From Photobacterium sp. TY1-4 (GTDB lineage: Bacteria > Pseudomonadota > Gammaproteobacteria > Enterobacterales > Vibrionaceae): a stretch of 64,000 nucleotides of DNA. The first letter of the stretch is position 1; each line of letters starts with the position of its first letter. The stretch is from positions 310,001 to 374,000 of the forward strand of contig NZ_CP099735.1 in NCBI RefSeq assembly GCF_025398175.1. The letters are read 5' to 3'. Positions 55,505 through 64,000 of the stretch are shown here, in pieces. Made by a program: the position numbers and the translations under genes. The notes under the pieces were generated by a model. That model was not told where the DNA came from. It saw nothing but the letters and a program-made list of their open reading frames with translations, and searched no databases.

Positions 55505-56620
55505 TCATTTCTCAGCAAAGTATTCATGCAGAGCCTGTCGCCAGACGGGCGTCCTGCGTACTTTCAGCAGGGCCCGATTGAGGGCTTCGGTGTACGGGCT
55601 TTTATCTTCGATAGCAAACCCATAGTTTTGTTTTTCAAATGGGTATGGCAAGACCGTCAATTGCTGGAACTCGCCGTTTTCCTTCGCTTTTTTCACCAGA
55701 TACATCAATACCGCGTTATCAGCCACCACAGCGTCGACATCCTGCTGCTCCAGTGCTTCCAGCAACTGACGGTTATCACGATACAACCGGTGCACAATGC
55801 CGCGGTTGGTCAGGTAAGCCGAGGAGGTCGACGCCGTTTTCGCGCCAACCGGAATATTAGCCAGATCGTTTGGCCCCTTAATTTCCGAACTGAGTAAACC
55901 CAGGGTAAAGGTGCTGGCGAGCAAGGCGGTGATACTGGCAATAAACAACGTGGTGGCAATCGCCAGAATGACGGTGATCACTCGTCCGGTCAGGGTTTTA
56001 AATTCAAAGTAATTAAAAGGGCCTTTGGTGATAAACAGCAAGCCCAGAATAAAGCCTTCGATGAGTTTGGCCCGGCGTGACGGCATGGAATAGAGCTTAT
56101 CGTTCACCCGGTGTTCCAGCAGGTAGTAGATCATTCCGACCAGCGCGGCGGCAACAAATATGAATCCGAGCACCGACAATAACTGCTTGTTGGTCAATAA
56201 GCCTGTGACCGCGGACAGATAGCTTTTCTGTTTGACGGCGATGGCGAGGTGGGTTTCGTAAAAAGAGTGGGAAAAATCAAACCGCAACTCACGTTCAGGC
56301 GTGATCGACAGACAGGAAACACCGATGTTGATTTCCTTGTCGGCGATTTTATCCAGCAGGGTTTTCAGCTCATATTCTTTGATTTCATATTGGATGCCCA
56401 TTTCTTTGGCAACGTGCTCCCAAAGGAAGATGCTCAGTCCGGAGAATGTACCGTCGGGATGCTTGATCACGAAGGGCGGGCAGTCATAGGTCCCGACCAG
56501 AACGGTGGGCTTCACGGCGGGCGCTGCGACGACGGGCAGCGCCCAGAAGCATAGTTTCAGCGGGAAGAGCAGTGCCAGCAGGAAGATCAACCGGCAGGCT
56601 GGTTTGACAGGACTGGCCAT
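55505..56620 (-). CDS. Ionotropic-glutamate-receptor-like ligand-gated channel protein
   Basis: 371-aa membrane protein. Signal peptide; first lobe of a periplasmic solute-binding domain (VGTYDCPPFVIKHPDG, FSGLSIFLWEHVAKEMGI); then a helix (LLSVLGFIFVAAALVGMIYYL), a re-entrant pore-like loop (GFILGLLFITKGPF) and a second helix (VILAIATTLFIASITALLAS); then the second binding lobe. This S1-M1-P-M2-S2 order is that of GluR0 and eukaryotic glutamate receptors. ASITALLASTFT aligns with the SYTANLAAF gate. The potassium TVGYG filter of GluR0 is missing. ATG 56620 begins the signal peptide. Ligand unknown. Confidence 0.8.
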   Translation of the reverse strand: MASPVKPACRLIFLLALLFPLKLCFWALPVVAAPAVKPTVLVGTYDCPPFVIKHPDGTFSGLSIFLWEHVAKEMGIQYEIKEYELKTLLDKIADKEINIGVSCLSITPERELRFDFSHSFYETHLAIAVKQKSYLSAVTGLLTNKQLLSVLGFIFVAAALVGMIYYLLEHRVNDKLYSMPSRRAKLIEGFILGLLFITKGPFNYFEFKTLTGRVITVILAIATTLFIASITALLASTFTLGLLSSEIKGPNDLANIPVGAKTASTSSAYLTNRGIVHRLYRDNRQLLEALEQQDVDAVVADNAVLMYLVKKAKENGEFQQLTVLPYPFEKQNYGFAIEDKSPYTEALNRALLKVRRTPVWRQALHEYFAEK

Positions 56621-56818
56621 ACGTAACCCTGAATTGTTTCGTTTGGGTTAATTATAAGTGTCAATTTTATTTCACGGGGCTGTCTTATTTTTGCATGGTA
56701 AGGCGCATAAAACAGTGTGCTTAATGGGGTGGACTATGCTTATAGCAGTTGAAACGTGCGCAGGAAAAGTATCAGGGTTCTGAATTACCCGCGATTTTCT
56801 CCTGGGGGAGGAAGTGAG

Positions 56819-58264
56819 GTGAAACGTTTCTCTTACGTTGCGTTATGGTTGGTCATGTGGTTTATCGCGGGGACTGCATCTGCAGACAACGTGTGGATTA
56901 TCGAAATCAAAGGCGGGATTGGGCCGGCCACCAGCGACTATGTGGTCCGGGAAATTGTTGATGCCCGGGAAAGCCAGGCCGCCTTTATTGTGCTGAAAAT
57001 GGACACCCCTGGCGGCCTCGATACATCCATGCGCGATATTATTCGCGCCATTACGACTTCTTCGGTGCCGATTGCGACCTGGGTCGGTCCGTCCGGTGCC
57101 CGGGCGGCGAGTGCGGGTACCTATATTCTTCTGGCCAGCCATGTGGCCGCCATGGCCCCGGGAACGAATCTGGGGGCGGCAACGCCGGTGTCATTGACCG
57201 GCCCGGGCGGCAAGGATGACGACCAGAGCAGCAATCCGTTTGCGCCGAAGGATGACAAAGAAAAACAATCGGCCAAAGATGCGGAAGAGAGCCAGTCTGA
57301 GTCATCCAAACCTGAGTCTTCCCAGCCTGAATCCAGCGAACGTGTCCCGGCTAAAACGGCTATGGAGAAAAAAGTCATCAACGATGCGACCGCTTATATT
57401 CAGGGATTGGCCAAACTGCACGGACGCAATGAAATTTGGGCCGCCAAAGCGGTCACTGAAGCGGCCAGTCTGGATGCGGAAAGTGCGCTACAAGAAAATG
57501 TGATCGATTTTATTGCCCCCAACCTGGATAGTCTGATTGAACAGTCGAATGGCCGGACCGTGGCGATTAACGGCATTCAGCGTCCGATTGAATTGGCCAA
57601 TGTTGCCTATGTGGAGCGTGAGCAGGACTGGCGTTTTAAATTGCTTTCCGTGATCACCAACCCCAATGTTGCGTACATCCTGATGCTGATTGGGATCTAC
57701 GGCCTGCTGCTGGAATTTTACAATCCGGGGGTCGGATTACCGGGGGTACTCGGTGGGATCTGTTTGTTGTTGGCGATGTATTCGCTGCAAATGCTCCCGG
57801 TCAGTTATGCCGGATTAGGGCTGCTGTTGCTGGGGATCGCGCTGATGATCGCCGAAGCATTTAGTCCGAGTTTCGGGATCCTGGGGCTCGGCGGGGTCAT
57901 CGCCTTCGTCCTCGGCTCCATCATGTTGATGGATACCGAGACCCCCGGATATCAAATTGCCATTCCGCTGATCGTCGGTCTGACCGTGGTTTCCGCGCTG
58001 TTTACCTTTGTGATCCTGACGTTGTTGCTGAAGAGCCGGCGCAAGCCGGTGACAACAGGGGTTCAGGTGCTGCTCGGTGAAATGGGGACTGTCGTCGGTG
58101 GTTTCCCCGGTGAAGGCCGGGTGCTGGTGGATGGCGAAATCTGGCAGGCACGTTGTGACAGGCCGCTGAAGAAAGGAGATCGTGTCACGGTGAAGCGAAT
58201 TTCGGGCTTGTATCTTTATGTTGAAAGCGGGTTCGGCGAGTCGGCGGATCCGAAGAAGGACTGA
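56819..58264 (+). CDS. nfeD: NfeD-family membrane serine protease
   Basis: 481-aa long-type NfeD. Signal peptide SYVALWLVMWFIAGTASA; ClpP-like protease domain with the nucleophile Ser in GARAASAGTY and IVLKMDTPGGL, catalytic Lys likely in AMEKKV; then four to five membrane helices and a C-terminal OB-fold NfeD domain. Between about 150 and 195 there is a low-complexity insert of Asp, Lys, Ser and Glu (DDDQSSNPFAPKDDKEKQ, then repeated PESS units). GTG 56819 has GGAGG upstream and begins the signal peptide; the frame is open further to 56756. It precedes the SPFH partner gene by 3 bp. Confidence 0.9.
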   Translation: MKRFSYVALWLVMWFIAGTASADNVWIIEIKGGIGPATSDYVVREIVDARESQAAFIVLKMDTPGGLDTSMRDIIRAITTSSVPIATWVGPSGARAASAGTYILLASHVAAMAPGTNLGAATPVSLTGPGGKDDDQSSNPFAPKDDKEKQSAKDAEESQSESSKPESSQPESSERVPAKTAMEKKVINDATAYIQGLAKLHGRNEIWAAKAVTEAASLDAESALQENVIDFIAPNLDSLIEQSNGRTVAINGIQRPIELANVAYVEREQDWRFKLLSVITNPNVAYILMLIGIYGLLLEFYNPGVGLPGVLGGICLLLAMYSLQMLPVSYAGLGLLLLGIALMIAEAFSPSFGILGLGGVIAFVLGSIMLMDTETPGYQIAIPLIVGLTVVSALFTFVILTLLLKSRRKPVTTGVQVLLGEMGTVVGGFPGEGRVLVDGEIWQARCDRPLKKGDRVTVKRISGLYLYVESGFGESADPKKD

Positions 58265-58267
58265 TAT

Positions 58268-59098
58268 ATGATTACCTACTCGTTTGCGACAATCATAGTG
58301 CTGGTGGTGATTCTGATCATCAGTATGTTCAAAATCCTCCGCGAATATGAGCGTGCTGTGGTGTTCTTGCTGGGGCGGTTTTATGAAGTGAAGGGGCCGG
58401 GGCTAATCATCATTGTGCCGATTGTGCAACAAATGGTCCGGGTAGATTTGCGGACCATCGTCCTTGATGTCCCGACTCAGGATTTGATCACCCGGGACAA
58501 TGTGTCGGTTCGGGTCAATGCGGTGGTGTACTTTCGGGTGGTGGAGCCGAAAATGGCAATTAACAATGTGGAAAATTACCTGGAAGCCACCAGCCAGTTG
58601 TCACAAACCACACTGCGGTCGGTGTTAGGGCAGCATGAGCTTGATGAGCTGCTGTCAGCCCGGGATGAGCTGAATAAAGATCTACAGGTGATCCTGGATC
58701 AGCACACGGACAACTGGGGGATCAAAATTGCCAATGTTGAGATCAAGCATGTTGATCTTGATGAGAGTATGGTCCGGGCACTGGCCCGACAAGCTGAGGC
58801 TGAGCGTTCCCGGCGGGCGAAAGTGATCCATGCTACCGGGGAGCTCGAAGCCTCCAATAAGCTGCGCGAAGCGGCAACGGTTTTGAATCAGGCGCCGAAT
58901 GCGGTGCAGTTGCGCTATATGCAAACCCTGACCGAAATCTCCAATGACCGGACCACCACCATTGTATTCCCGATGCCCATCGACCTGGTGGATAAACTCG
59001 GGGCATTCATGAGCACTTCAAAACCCGCCGATCCCCGGCAGGCGGAGAACCCTAAGCCGAGTCCATCAGAGCCGGACCATCCCATCGATTATCCTTGA
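58268..59098 (+). CDS. Stomatin/SPFH-domain membrane protein (slipin)
   Basis: 276 aa. N-terminal membrane helix ([15 protein letters not shown]), SPFH domain ([33 protein letters not shown]), coiled-coil region rich in Ala/Glu/Arg ([15 protein letters not shown]) and a Pro/Ser-rich tail. Members form rings that scaffold or restrain the NfeD protease and organise membrane domains. AAGGA lies before ATG 58268. Adjacent to nfeD as in the usual operon. Confidence 0.92.
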   Translation: MITYSFATIIVLVVILIISMFKILREYERAVVFLLGRFYEVKGPGLIIIVPIVQQMVRVDLRTIVLDVPTQDLITRDNVSVRVNAVVYFRVVEPKMAINNVENYLEATSQLSQTTLRSVLGQHELDELLSARDELNKDLQVILDQHTDNWGIKIANVEIKHVDLDESMVRALARQAEAERSRRAKVIHATGELEASNKLREAATVLNQAPNAVQLRYMQTLTEISNDRTTTIVFPMPIDLVDKLGAFMSTSKPADPRQAENPKPSPSEPDHPIDYP

Positions 59099-59124
59099 TT
59101 GCCGCAATAAAAGAGCCGCAAAAG

Positions 59125-59156
59125 CCGAGGGTCAGCACGGCTGTGCTGACCCTCGG
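59125..59156. terminator. Hairpin between the SPFH gene and pelG
   Basis: Perfect 14-bp stem (59125-59138 with 59143-59156) and GGCT loop, between convergent genes. No strong T-tract on either side. Confidence 0.7.
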
Positions 59157-59250
59157 TTGACCTCGGTGCTGGCTAACAAGGGAACGGCCTATATGTTGGC
59201 CGTTGTGACGTTGTCTTAGACAAATGGGCAGTATCACACCATCTTGCTAG

Positions 59251-59280
59251 TTTGTTATGGGTTGTTATGAGTTGCTATGA
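59251..59280. repeat. Three 10-bp tandem repeats at the pelG end
   Basis: TTTGTTATGG, GTTGTTATGA and GTTGCTATGA lie head to tail. The last unit includes the pelG stop codon (59275-59277). Confidence 0.7.
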
Positions 59281-60648
59281 GCGCTGTAACATGAAGGTCT
59301 GATACTCCAACTCATTGAATTGCCGGTTGAGCATGATCATTCCCACAATCGTGGTCACCAGCATGGTGATCGCAAACCCATAGCCGTAGAAGGTTGGTCC
59401 CAAGTCGATACTGTACTGGGCCAACATATAGTTGGCGCACGCCATCAGCGCGGTCAGTGAGAGCGCGGCATAGCGTTTATCCAGATAGTACATTACATTG
59501 AGGATCGACATCACCAGCACTTGCAGGCTCACCCCGATGAGGTCGGCATAAAGCAAATGCAGGTAGGCGAGATCGATTTTCAGCGCAACAAGAATCTCTT
59601 CAGCCCATAGCAGCAACAGTGCCAGTGTCATGCCCTGAACCTTGAAGATCTCATAGATGCTTTGCTGGCAGGCGAGCACCATTTTGTTCTTCAGCAGGTA
59701 GATTGAGCTGAGTGTTGCCCCTTTGCGGACCGCCCCATAGAACTTGAGGCATGCGCCGGCGAAGTCGGTTTCCATCCGCAGCATGAATACGGCCATTCCG
59801 GGAATAATGGCGAGGTAAGCCACAAAGATGGGTAAATCATAAATATAGGAAGCCCGGAATGGGGCGATCACAATGTGCGAGGTTTCTTCCCGAAACCAGA
59901 AGACAAATTTATCCAGCCACACGCCAATGTTGTAAAGAAGACCACAGGCCATCAGCGAGTAGAAGACTTTGTTTGGGTTTAAAAATTCAAACGCAACCAG
60001 TTGTTTCGCCGGGAAATCCCGGATGACGAAAAACAGGAATGAAAAAGTAACAAGTCCCTGGCAGCCGCAGAAGATCAGCAGTAGCCCGAGCAGGTTCAGC
60101 CCCGGGATGGTCAGACTGAGGACAATCATCAGCCCGTAGCTGAGCACCATAGTGACCAGTATCCGGTAGTACTCTTTCATCCCGCTCAGAAAAATGATGA
60201 TGAGCCACTGATTACACAGCAATACCAGCGAGGTAAAAATGGTGAGTTTCTCGGCTGGCGCGAGTCCCGATGCCCAGAAGAGTAATCCCCCTCCGATCAC
60301 GGCGGCAATCACACTGGTGAGCAGCATGGAGCCGAGTAAGTTCGGAACCACGCGGTGATCTTCATTGACATACACCAAATCGGAGATAAACCGGGTCAGG
60401 AGTAATTGGAATAAGCCGCTGATAATCAGCGATCCCGCCATCAAGTAGGTGACGATCACCAGAAACTGGACGATGGCCTCTACCGGAAATATGGTCCCGA
60501 TGCTGAGCAAGCCAATCGACAGCAATGCCAGAATCGAGATCACCCAAGGGCCGGAGCTAATCAATCCGGCCAGGCCATAGGCTTCCAGCACGGAAAGAAG
60601 GGTGTTTTTTTCCAGTATTTTACGTAGTTCAAAGCCGATCCCTGCCAC
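59275..60648 (-). CDS. pelG: Pel polysaccharide inner-membrane transporter PelG
   Basis: 457 aa with about twelve helices, a Wzx-like flippase member of the MOP group. It exports or channels the nascent Pel polymer of GalNAc-type sugars with PelD and PelE. It opens MAGIGFELRKILEKNT, the known family start, from GTG 60648. AGGAGG lies six bases upstream, deciding against the longer frame to 60732. It overlaps the end of pelF by 20 bp. Confidence 0.93.
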   Translation of the reverse strand: MAGIGFELRKILEKNTLLSVLEAYGLAGLISSGPWVISILALLSIGLLSIGTIFPVEAIVQFLVIVTYLMAGSLIISGLFQLLLTRFISDLVYVNEDHRVVPNLLGSMLLTSVIAAVIGGGLLFWASGLAPAEKLTIFTSLVLLCNQWLIIIFLSGMKEYYRILVTMVLSYGLMIVLSLTIPGLNLLGLLLIFCGCQGLVTFSFLFFVIRDFPAKQLVAFEFLNPNKVFYSLMACGLLYNIGVWLDKFVFWFREETSHIVIAPFRASYIYDLPIFVAYLAIIPGMAVFMLRMETDFAGACLKFYGAVRKGATLSSIYLLKNKMVLACQQSIYEIFKVQGMTLALLLLWAEEILVALKIDLAYLHLLYADLIGVSLQVLVMSILNVMYYLDKRYAALSLTALMACANYMLAQYSIDLGPTFYGYGFAITMLVTTIVGMIMLNRQFNELEYQTFMLQRS

Positions 60649-62143
60649 AGATAGCCTCCTTATAGAGTGTCTGGTAAGCGCGATACACGTCTTGTTCGTC
60701 GTAATAGCGGGTGACCCGTGCTTTGCCGACATCGCCGGTATGGTGCCAATGTTGGGTATCGGTCAAAACATCAATAATGGCTTGCGCGGCCTGCACCGGG
60801 CTGGCGATCGGAATGATCTTCCCTGCGGCCCCCAGAGCAGCATCTTCCCCCGGCGTGCCATAAATGATCTCGCGGCAAGCGCCCACCTCGGTGGCGATAC
60901 AGGGAATCCCCGAAGCCATCGCTTCCAGTAAGACCAGCGGCTGAGCTTCGCTGATGGAGGTGAGCATCATCACCCCCAGCTCCGGCATCATCTCGGCGAC
61001 ATTCTGGCTGCCGAGCATTTTGACATGGTCGGTCAGCCCCAGGCTTTCGATCAGTAGCTCACACTCGCGAACATAGGCCGGATCTTCTTCGGTTGGCCCG
61101 ATAATCCAGCCTTCCAGGGTCGGAAGCTCCTCGACAGCGCCGCGAATGGCCCGGATAAATGTTTTGATATCCTTGATGGGGACCACCCGGCCGACCAACC
61201 CGACGACCTGCGGGGGACTGGCCGGCCGACGCGCATAGGCTCTTTCAAATCGCTGTAGGTTAATCCCGTTGACGATCACTTGCGTCTTGTGCCGGGGTGC
61301 ACCATCGCTATGCTGTCGGTGTTGGTTCCCTTCGAACAGAGAGATAATTCGATCGGCCTGATCATAGGCAGTCAGGCCCAGTTGCTCGAAGTAGTGGATC
61401 CAGGTCTTGCGGGTTTGATCCATCTTCTTATGCAGGCTGATGTCAATGAGGCTATGGCGATCTTTGATCCAGCTGGCCTGGGACAGATCGATCTTGCGCT
61501 CTTTGGTATAAATCCCATGCTCTGTGATCAGAAAAGGGCTGCCGGTTTGTTGTTTGCAAAGCGCGCCGAGAAAGCCTGCGTAGCCGGTCGAAATACTGTG
61601 GAAGACCTTGGCATCGGGCAGGTTTTGTGAGATTTGCGCCAGGGTAAATAAGGGTTGATAAATGCTGCGGTAAGTCCAGAAAAAGTCAACGAAGGATTTA
61701 TTGGCAGAACCCTCAAAGTAACGTTCCGTCAGTACATCCCAGGATGCACGACTGTAGAGGAAATCCGCCAGGGTCAGCTTTTTTTTCTGGCCCAGAGAAG
61801 CGGAGATGGCAACCAGTAACTCGCTGGGGATCGGGGCTTTCTCTTGTTCAAAATAGGACAGGAATTGGCTCCATTGCGCGAAGAGCTCGTGGTTTCCCGA
61901 GCGGGGCGACGGCGACAGTTTTCCGGGATCGCTGAGCAGGTAATGGACTTCGAACCCGGTGACGTTGTCCGGGAATTCATATACAGGTTTGTCGTAAAAC
62001 TCAGGACTGCCGCCCAGGAAAATCAGGTGGAAGCTATATTGCGGTAAACCCTGAATGATTTGATGGACCCAGCTGGAAACACCGCCTCGTACATACGGAT
62101 AGGTGCCTTCCAGTAACAGACAGATATCGACATCCTTGCTCAT
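60629..62143 (-). CDS. pelF: Pel glycosyltransferase PelF
   Basis: 504-aa cytoplasmic GT4-family transferase that polymerises Pel from nucleotide sugar. GTYPYVRGGVSSWVHQIIQG is the N-terminal family start; VGRVVPIKDIKTFI and the donor-site EX7E motif (EAQPLVLLE) are present, followed by GIPCIATEVGACRE. ATG 62143 overlaps the pelE stop as ATGA; the frame upstream has only a TTG at 62149. Translation is thus coupled to pelE. Confidence 0.95.
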   Translation of the reverse strand: MSKDVDICLLLEGTYPYVRGGVSSWVHQIIQGLPQYSFHLIFLGGSPEFYDKPVYEFPDNVTGFEVHYLLSDPGKLSPSPRSGNHELFAQWSQFLSYFEQEKAPIPSELLVAISASLGQKKKLTLADFLYSRASWDVLTERYFEGSANKSFVDFFWTYRSIYQPLFTLAQISQNLPDAKVFHSISTGYAGFLGALCKQQTGSPFLITEHGIYTKERKIDLSQASWIKDRHSLIDISLHKKMDQTRKTWIHYFEQLGLTAYDQADRIISLFEGNQHRQHSDGAPRHKTQVIVNGINLQRFERAYARRPASPPQVVGLVGRVVPIKDIKTFIRAIRGAVEELPTLEGWIIGPTEEDPAYVRECELLIESLGLTDHVKMLGSQNVAEMMPELGVMMLTSISEAQPLVLLEAMASGIPCIATEVGACREIIYGTPGEDAALGAAGKIIPIASPVQAAQAIIDVLTDTQHWHHTGDVGKARVTRYYDEQDVYRAYQTLYKEAICGRDRL

Positions 62144-63111
62144 AGCCAATGCTCCTTAATCTGGCTTAACGACTCCCCCTGTTGCTCCGGGAAATAGGCA
62201 ACATATTCACGTACCTTGTCGTAGTCTTTGGCACGATAGGCCGCTTCAGCCAAGTAAGGGGCGACTTGTTTGACCCGTATTCCATGCTCAATGGCGTAGC
62301 TCAGGTAGGGAACGGCCTCTGCCGGTCTGTGTTGTGCCAACAATACCCGGCCAAGTAGTAAACTGTTCGAAGCCCGTTGCTTATCCTGAACAGACAAGTT
62401 GAGATAGTGCTCGGCTTGCTTCAAATAGTGTTTCTTCAAAATGCCTTCAGCAATCCCGAGATAACAGAGCTCCCAGTACTGTTGCGCGATCTCAAAGGCA
62501 GTGTCAGGCTGTCGGAGCTGCTCATACTGCTTCTTGTTGCTGGCGATCATTTCGTTGATCTGATTCTCGATCCCCTCCAGGGCTGCATACGCAAGCAGGC
62601 GGATATCATCCGAGAGATCTTTCAGGGCGAGTTGAAGCAGCGGGACTGACTGTTGCCGGGGGAGATGACAAATGGCGGCAACCGCCAAAGAGCGTTGGCC
62701 CGGATCATCATTGTGGACCAGAATGTCCCGAAGAGCGCCGGAGCCGAACGGGTTCTCGGTCAAAATATCCCCGGGGCTTTGGGGTAAACTTAAGGACTCA
62801 CTCGGCTGCCAGCTGACTCGGTGCTGTTGTCGGGGAAAATGCAAAGCCAGCAGCAGGGCACCCGCTGTGCCGATCATCCCAATGACCGGCAGGAGAAAGT
62901 TAAACCCGAACAAGAAAGTGATCGTCCCGGCCAGTGGAAATCGATAATGACTTGGCAGGAATTTCCAACTCGCGATGGTACAGCTGATGCAGGCTAGCGT
63001 ATGTGCTGCCGCGAGTGACATCCAGGTGGTGGCCACCCAGTTCTCCCCGGAGAGCAGGTAAACACAATAACTCTCAAGAACGGCTGCTTGAATGAATAGC
63101 CAGATTTTCAT
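62140..63111 (-). CDS. pelE: Pel biosynthesis protein PelE
   Basis: 323 aa. Two N-terminal membrane helices (IQAAVLESYCVYLL and ITFLFGFNFLLPVIGMIGTAG in part) precede a cytoplasmic region of TPR-like helical repeats (HYLNLSVQDKQRASNSLLLG and similar). It bridges PelD, PelF and PelG in the inner-membrane complex. ATG 63111 (MKIWLFIQ) lies within the end of pelD, overlapping by 38 bp; the upstream open frame to 63423 is only the shadow of pelD. Length agrees with Pseudomonas PelE. Confidence 0.9.
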   Translation of the reverse strand: MKIWLFIQAAVLESYCVYLLSGENWVATTWMSLAAAHTLACISCTIASWKFLPSHYRFPLAGTITFLFGFNFLLPVIGMIGTAGALLLALHFPRQQHRVSWQPSESLSLPQSPGDILTENPFGSGALRDILVHNDDPGQRSLAVAAICHLPRQQSVPLLQLALKDLSDDIRLLAYAALEGIENQINEMIASNKKQYEQLRQPDTAFEIAQQYWELCYLGIAEGILKKHYLKQAEHYLNLSVQDKQRASNSLLLGRVLLAQHRPAEAVPYLSYAIEHGIRVKQVAPYLAEAAYRAKDYDKVREYVAYFPEQQGESLSQIKEHWL

Positions 63112-64000
63112 CGAACGCTCCATATTCATAGACCAGGGTCTTGATTTGAGAGAGATCCTTCGCGACGGAGAGCGGCCCCTGAATGCCGAAGTCTGACGGT
63201 GTTGTACCGGCATTGAGGCCGAATAACTGTTCAACCCGGTTAATATAGTGCTGTGCATCTGCTTTGGTGGTGAGCGGCAAGAGTACAAGCAATGCAGGTT
63301 CGCCCTGCGGTGTTTGACTGGTCCAGTAAATATCCGCTCCGCGGCGGTGATTGACAATCGCTTCCAGGCGTTTTTTCTGGAGTGCATTGGAGGTGTTGTA
63401 CACAACCAGGTGGCTGTCGACACCGTATTGGTGGTGGTTCCGCTCAGCTTGGCTCAGATAGCTGAGGAACAGGTCCATTTGTTGCGGTTGAATCAACGGC
63501 GTCACGATGGCGTCGCTGATCAAATTGGCAGCATGGCTGGCAACCAGCGAGAGCAGGGCGTTATTGGCAGGTGTCTGCAAGAAGAATTTCGCGCTTTCGG
63601 CAACCACAATGGCCTGCAGGTTCTTTTGTGTATCCAACAGCGGGATACACAGCTGGTAGCGGGACGGATTTTCGTGATGTGTGGCCAGTTTAGCCACGGA
63701 TAACAACAGACGCTGCTTCATCATGTCCTGCAACATGGGATCGGCCTCATCCAGGTGATGATCATCACCAATGATCGCTTGCGGTGTCGGATTGATTTTG
63801 TTGCCGGTGACTTGGTAAATCCCCGCAACTTCCAGCCCACCGATTTCAGCCAACAAATTCAGCAGGGGATGGCCGATGTGATCCAGACGATTTGAGCTGT
63901 ACGCGGTCGCAATTTTATGCAAAGCGCTGATACTGGCGCGCAGGCTCACCGTCTGGCCGGCCGAGCGTTGCTCCAGTTGGTCGTGAGACACTTTCAGTAA
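63074..64000 (-). CDS. pelD: Pel c-di-GMP receptor PelD (partial)
   Basis: The C-terminal 308 residues; the start lies beyond the right edge (the frame is open to base 64000, and GTG 63991 is internal). Visible are a GAF domain (ISALHKIATAYS to LVASHAANLISDAIVT) and a degenerate GGDEF domain that lacks the catalytic GGDEF motif. The inhibitory-site motif RxxD is kept as RRGADIYW (RGAD at 63343-63332), the residues by which PelD binds c-di-GMP. The N-terminal helices of the family are outside the window. Binding of c-di-GMP would activate polymer export. Confidence 0.93.
   Translation of the reverse strand, partial: LLKVSHDQLEQRSAGQTVSLRASISALHKIATAYSSNRLDHIGHPLLNLLAEIGGLEVAGIYQVTGNKINPTPQAIIGDDHHLDEADPMLQDMMKQRLLLSVAKLATHHENPSRYQLCIPLLDTQKNLQAIVVAESAKFFLQTPANNALLSLVASHAANLISDAIVTPLIQPQQMDLFLSYLSQAERNHHQYGVDSHLVVYNTSNALQKKRLEAIVNHRRGADIYWTSQTPQGEPALLVLLPLTTKADAQHYINRVEQLFGLNAGTTPSDFGIQGPLSVAKDLSQIKTLVYEYGAFDENLAIHSSSRS

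Noticed and set aside
1..64000. tRNA, rRNA, prophage or insertion sequence
   Set aside because: No cloverleaf with CCA, rRNA stretch, integrase, transposase or terminal inverted repeats with target duplication was recognised on either strand.

Overview
The window looks like chromosomal DNA of a marine gammaproteobacterium, most likely Vibrionaceae or a close relative (Photobacterium, Grimontia and Enterovibrio are candidates; this is inference). Pointers are RavA-ViaA, NagZ, a helicase opening like the Vibrio MxFKDLGLD family, a CSS-motif EAL protein, an LpxR lipid A deacylase and a GlyGly-CTERM protease. No phage, IS element, CRISPR array, rRNA or tRNA gene was seen. Genes are packed tightly, mostly with clear Shine-Dalgarno sites and hairpin terminators between convergent units.

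Region by region. 1-10 kb is mixed: the end of a chemoreceptor gene, an adenine-deaminase-type purine deaminase, an HTH regulator, an M16 zinc protease gene interrupted by a single in-frame TGA, a secreted PHB-depolymerase-type esterase, and two convergent outer-membrane beta-barrel genes (one autotransporter-like). 10.3-25.9 kb is a branched-chain amino acid catabolic island. On the minus strand liuR-liuA-liuB-liuC-liuD-liuE takes isovaleryl-CoA to acetyl-CoA and acetoacetate. On the plus strand lie a thiolase, mmsA, an acyl-CoA dehydrogenase, an enoyl-CoA hydratase, a 3-hydroxyisobutyryl-CoA hydrolase, mmsB and an SDR, covering valine and probably isoleucine. A MerR-type operator sits in a 19-bp promoter spacer between the two arms. 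At 30.4-33.6 kb bkdA1-bkdA2-bkdB supply the branched-chain 2-oxoacid dehydrogenase E1 and E2 that feed both arms; a TTGGT-ATA-ACCAA palindrome overlaps their likely promoter. Between them are a Nudix hydrolase, galE, a YjdF-type membrane protein and a DEAD-box helicase.

34-52 kb holds a lipoprotein, trxC, a divergent CDF-type transporter, a CSS-EAL phosphodiesterase, nagZ, a DUF1097-type membrane protein, a siroheme synthase with a decayed methyltransferase domain, an RND efflux pump, a GlyGly-CTERM trypsin-like protease, lpxR, sseA, pstS with a Pho box and a GGDEF cyclase. 52-59 kb holds ravA-viaA, an ionotropic-glutamate-receptor-like channel protein and an nfeD-SPFH pair. The window ends with pelD(partial)-pelE-pelF-pelG on the minus strand, the inner-membrane half of the Pel exopolysaccharide machine. 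With the GGDEF and EAL proteins, c-di-GMP is a recurring theme of the right half.

Smaller features are two probable small membrane proteins (34 and 35 aa) and four short degenerate tandem repeats in gene borders.
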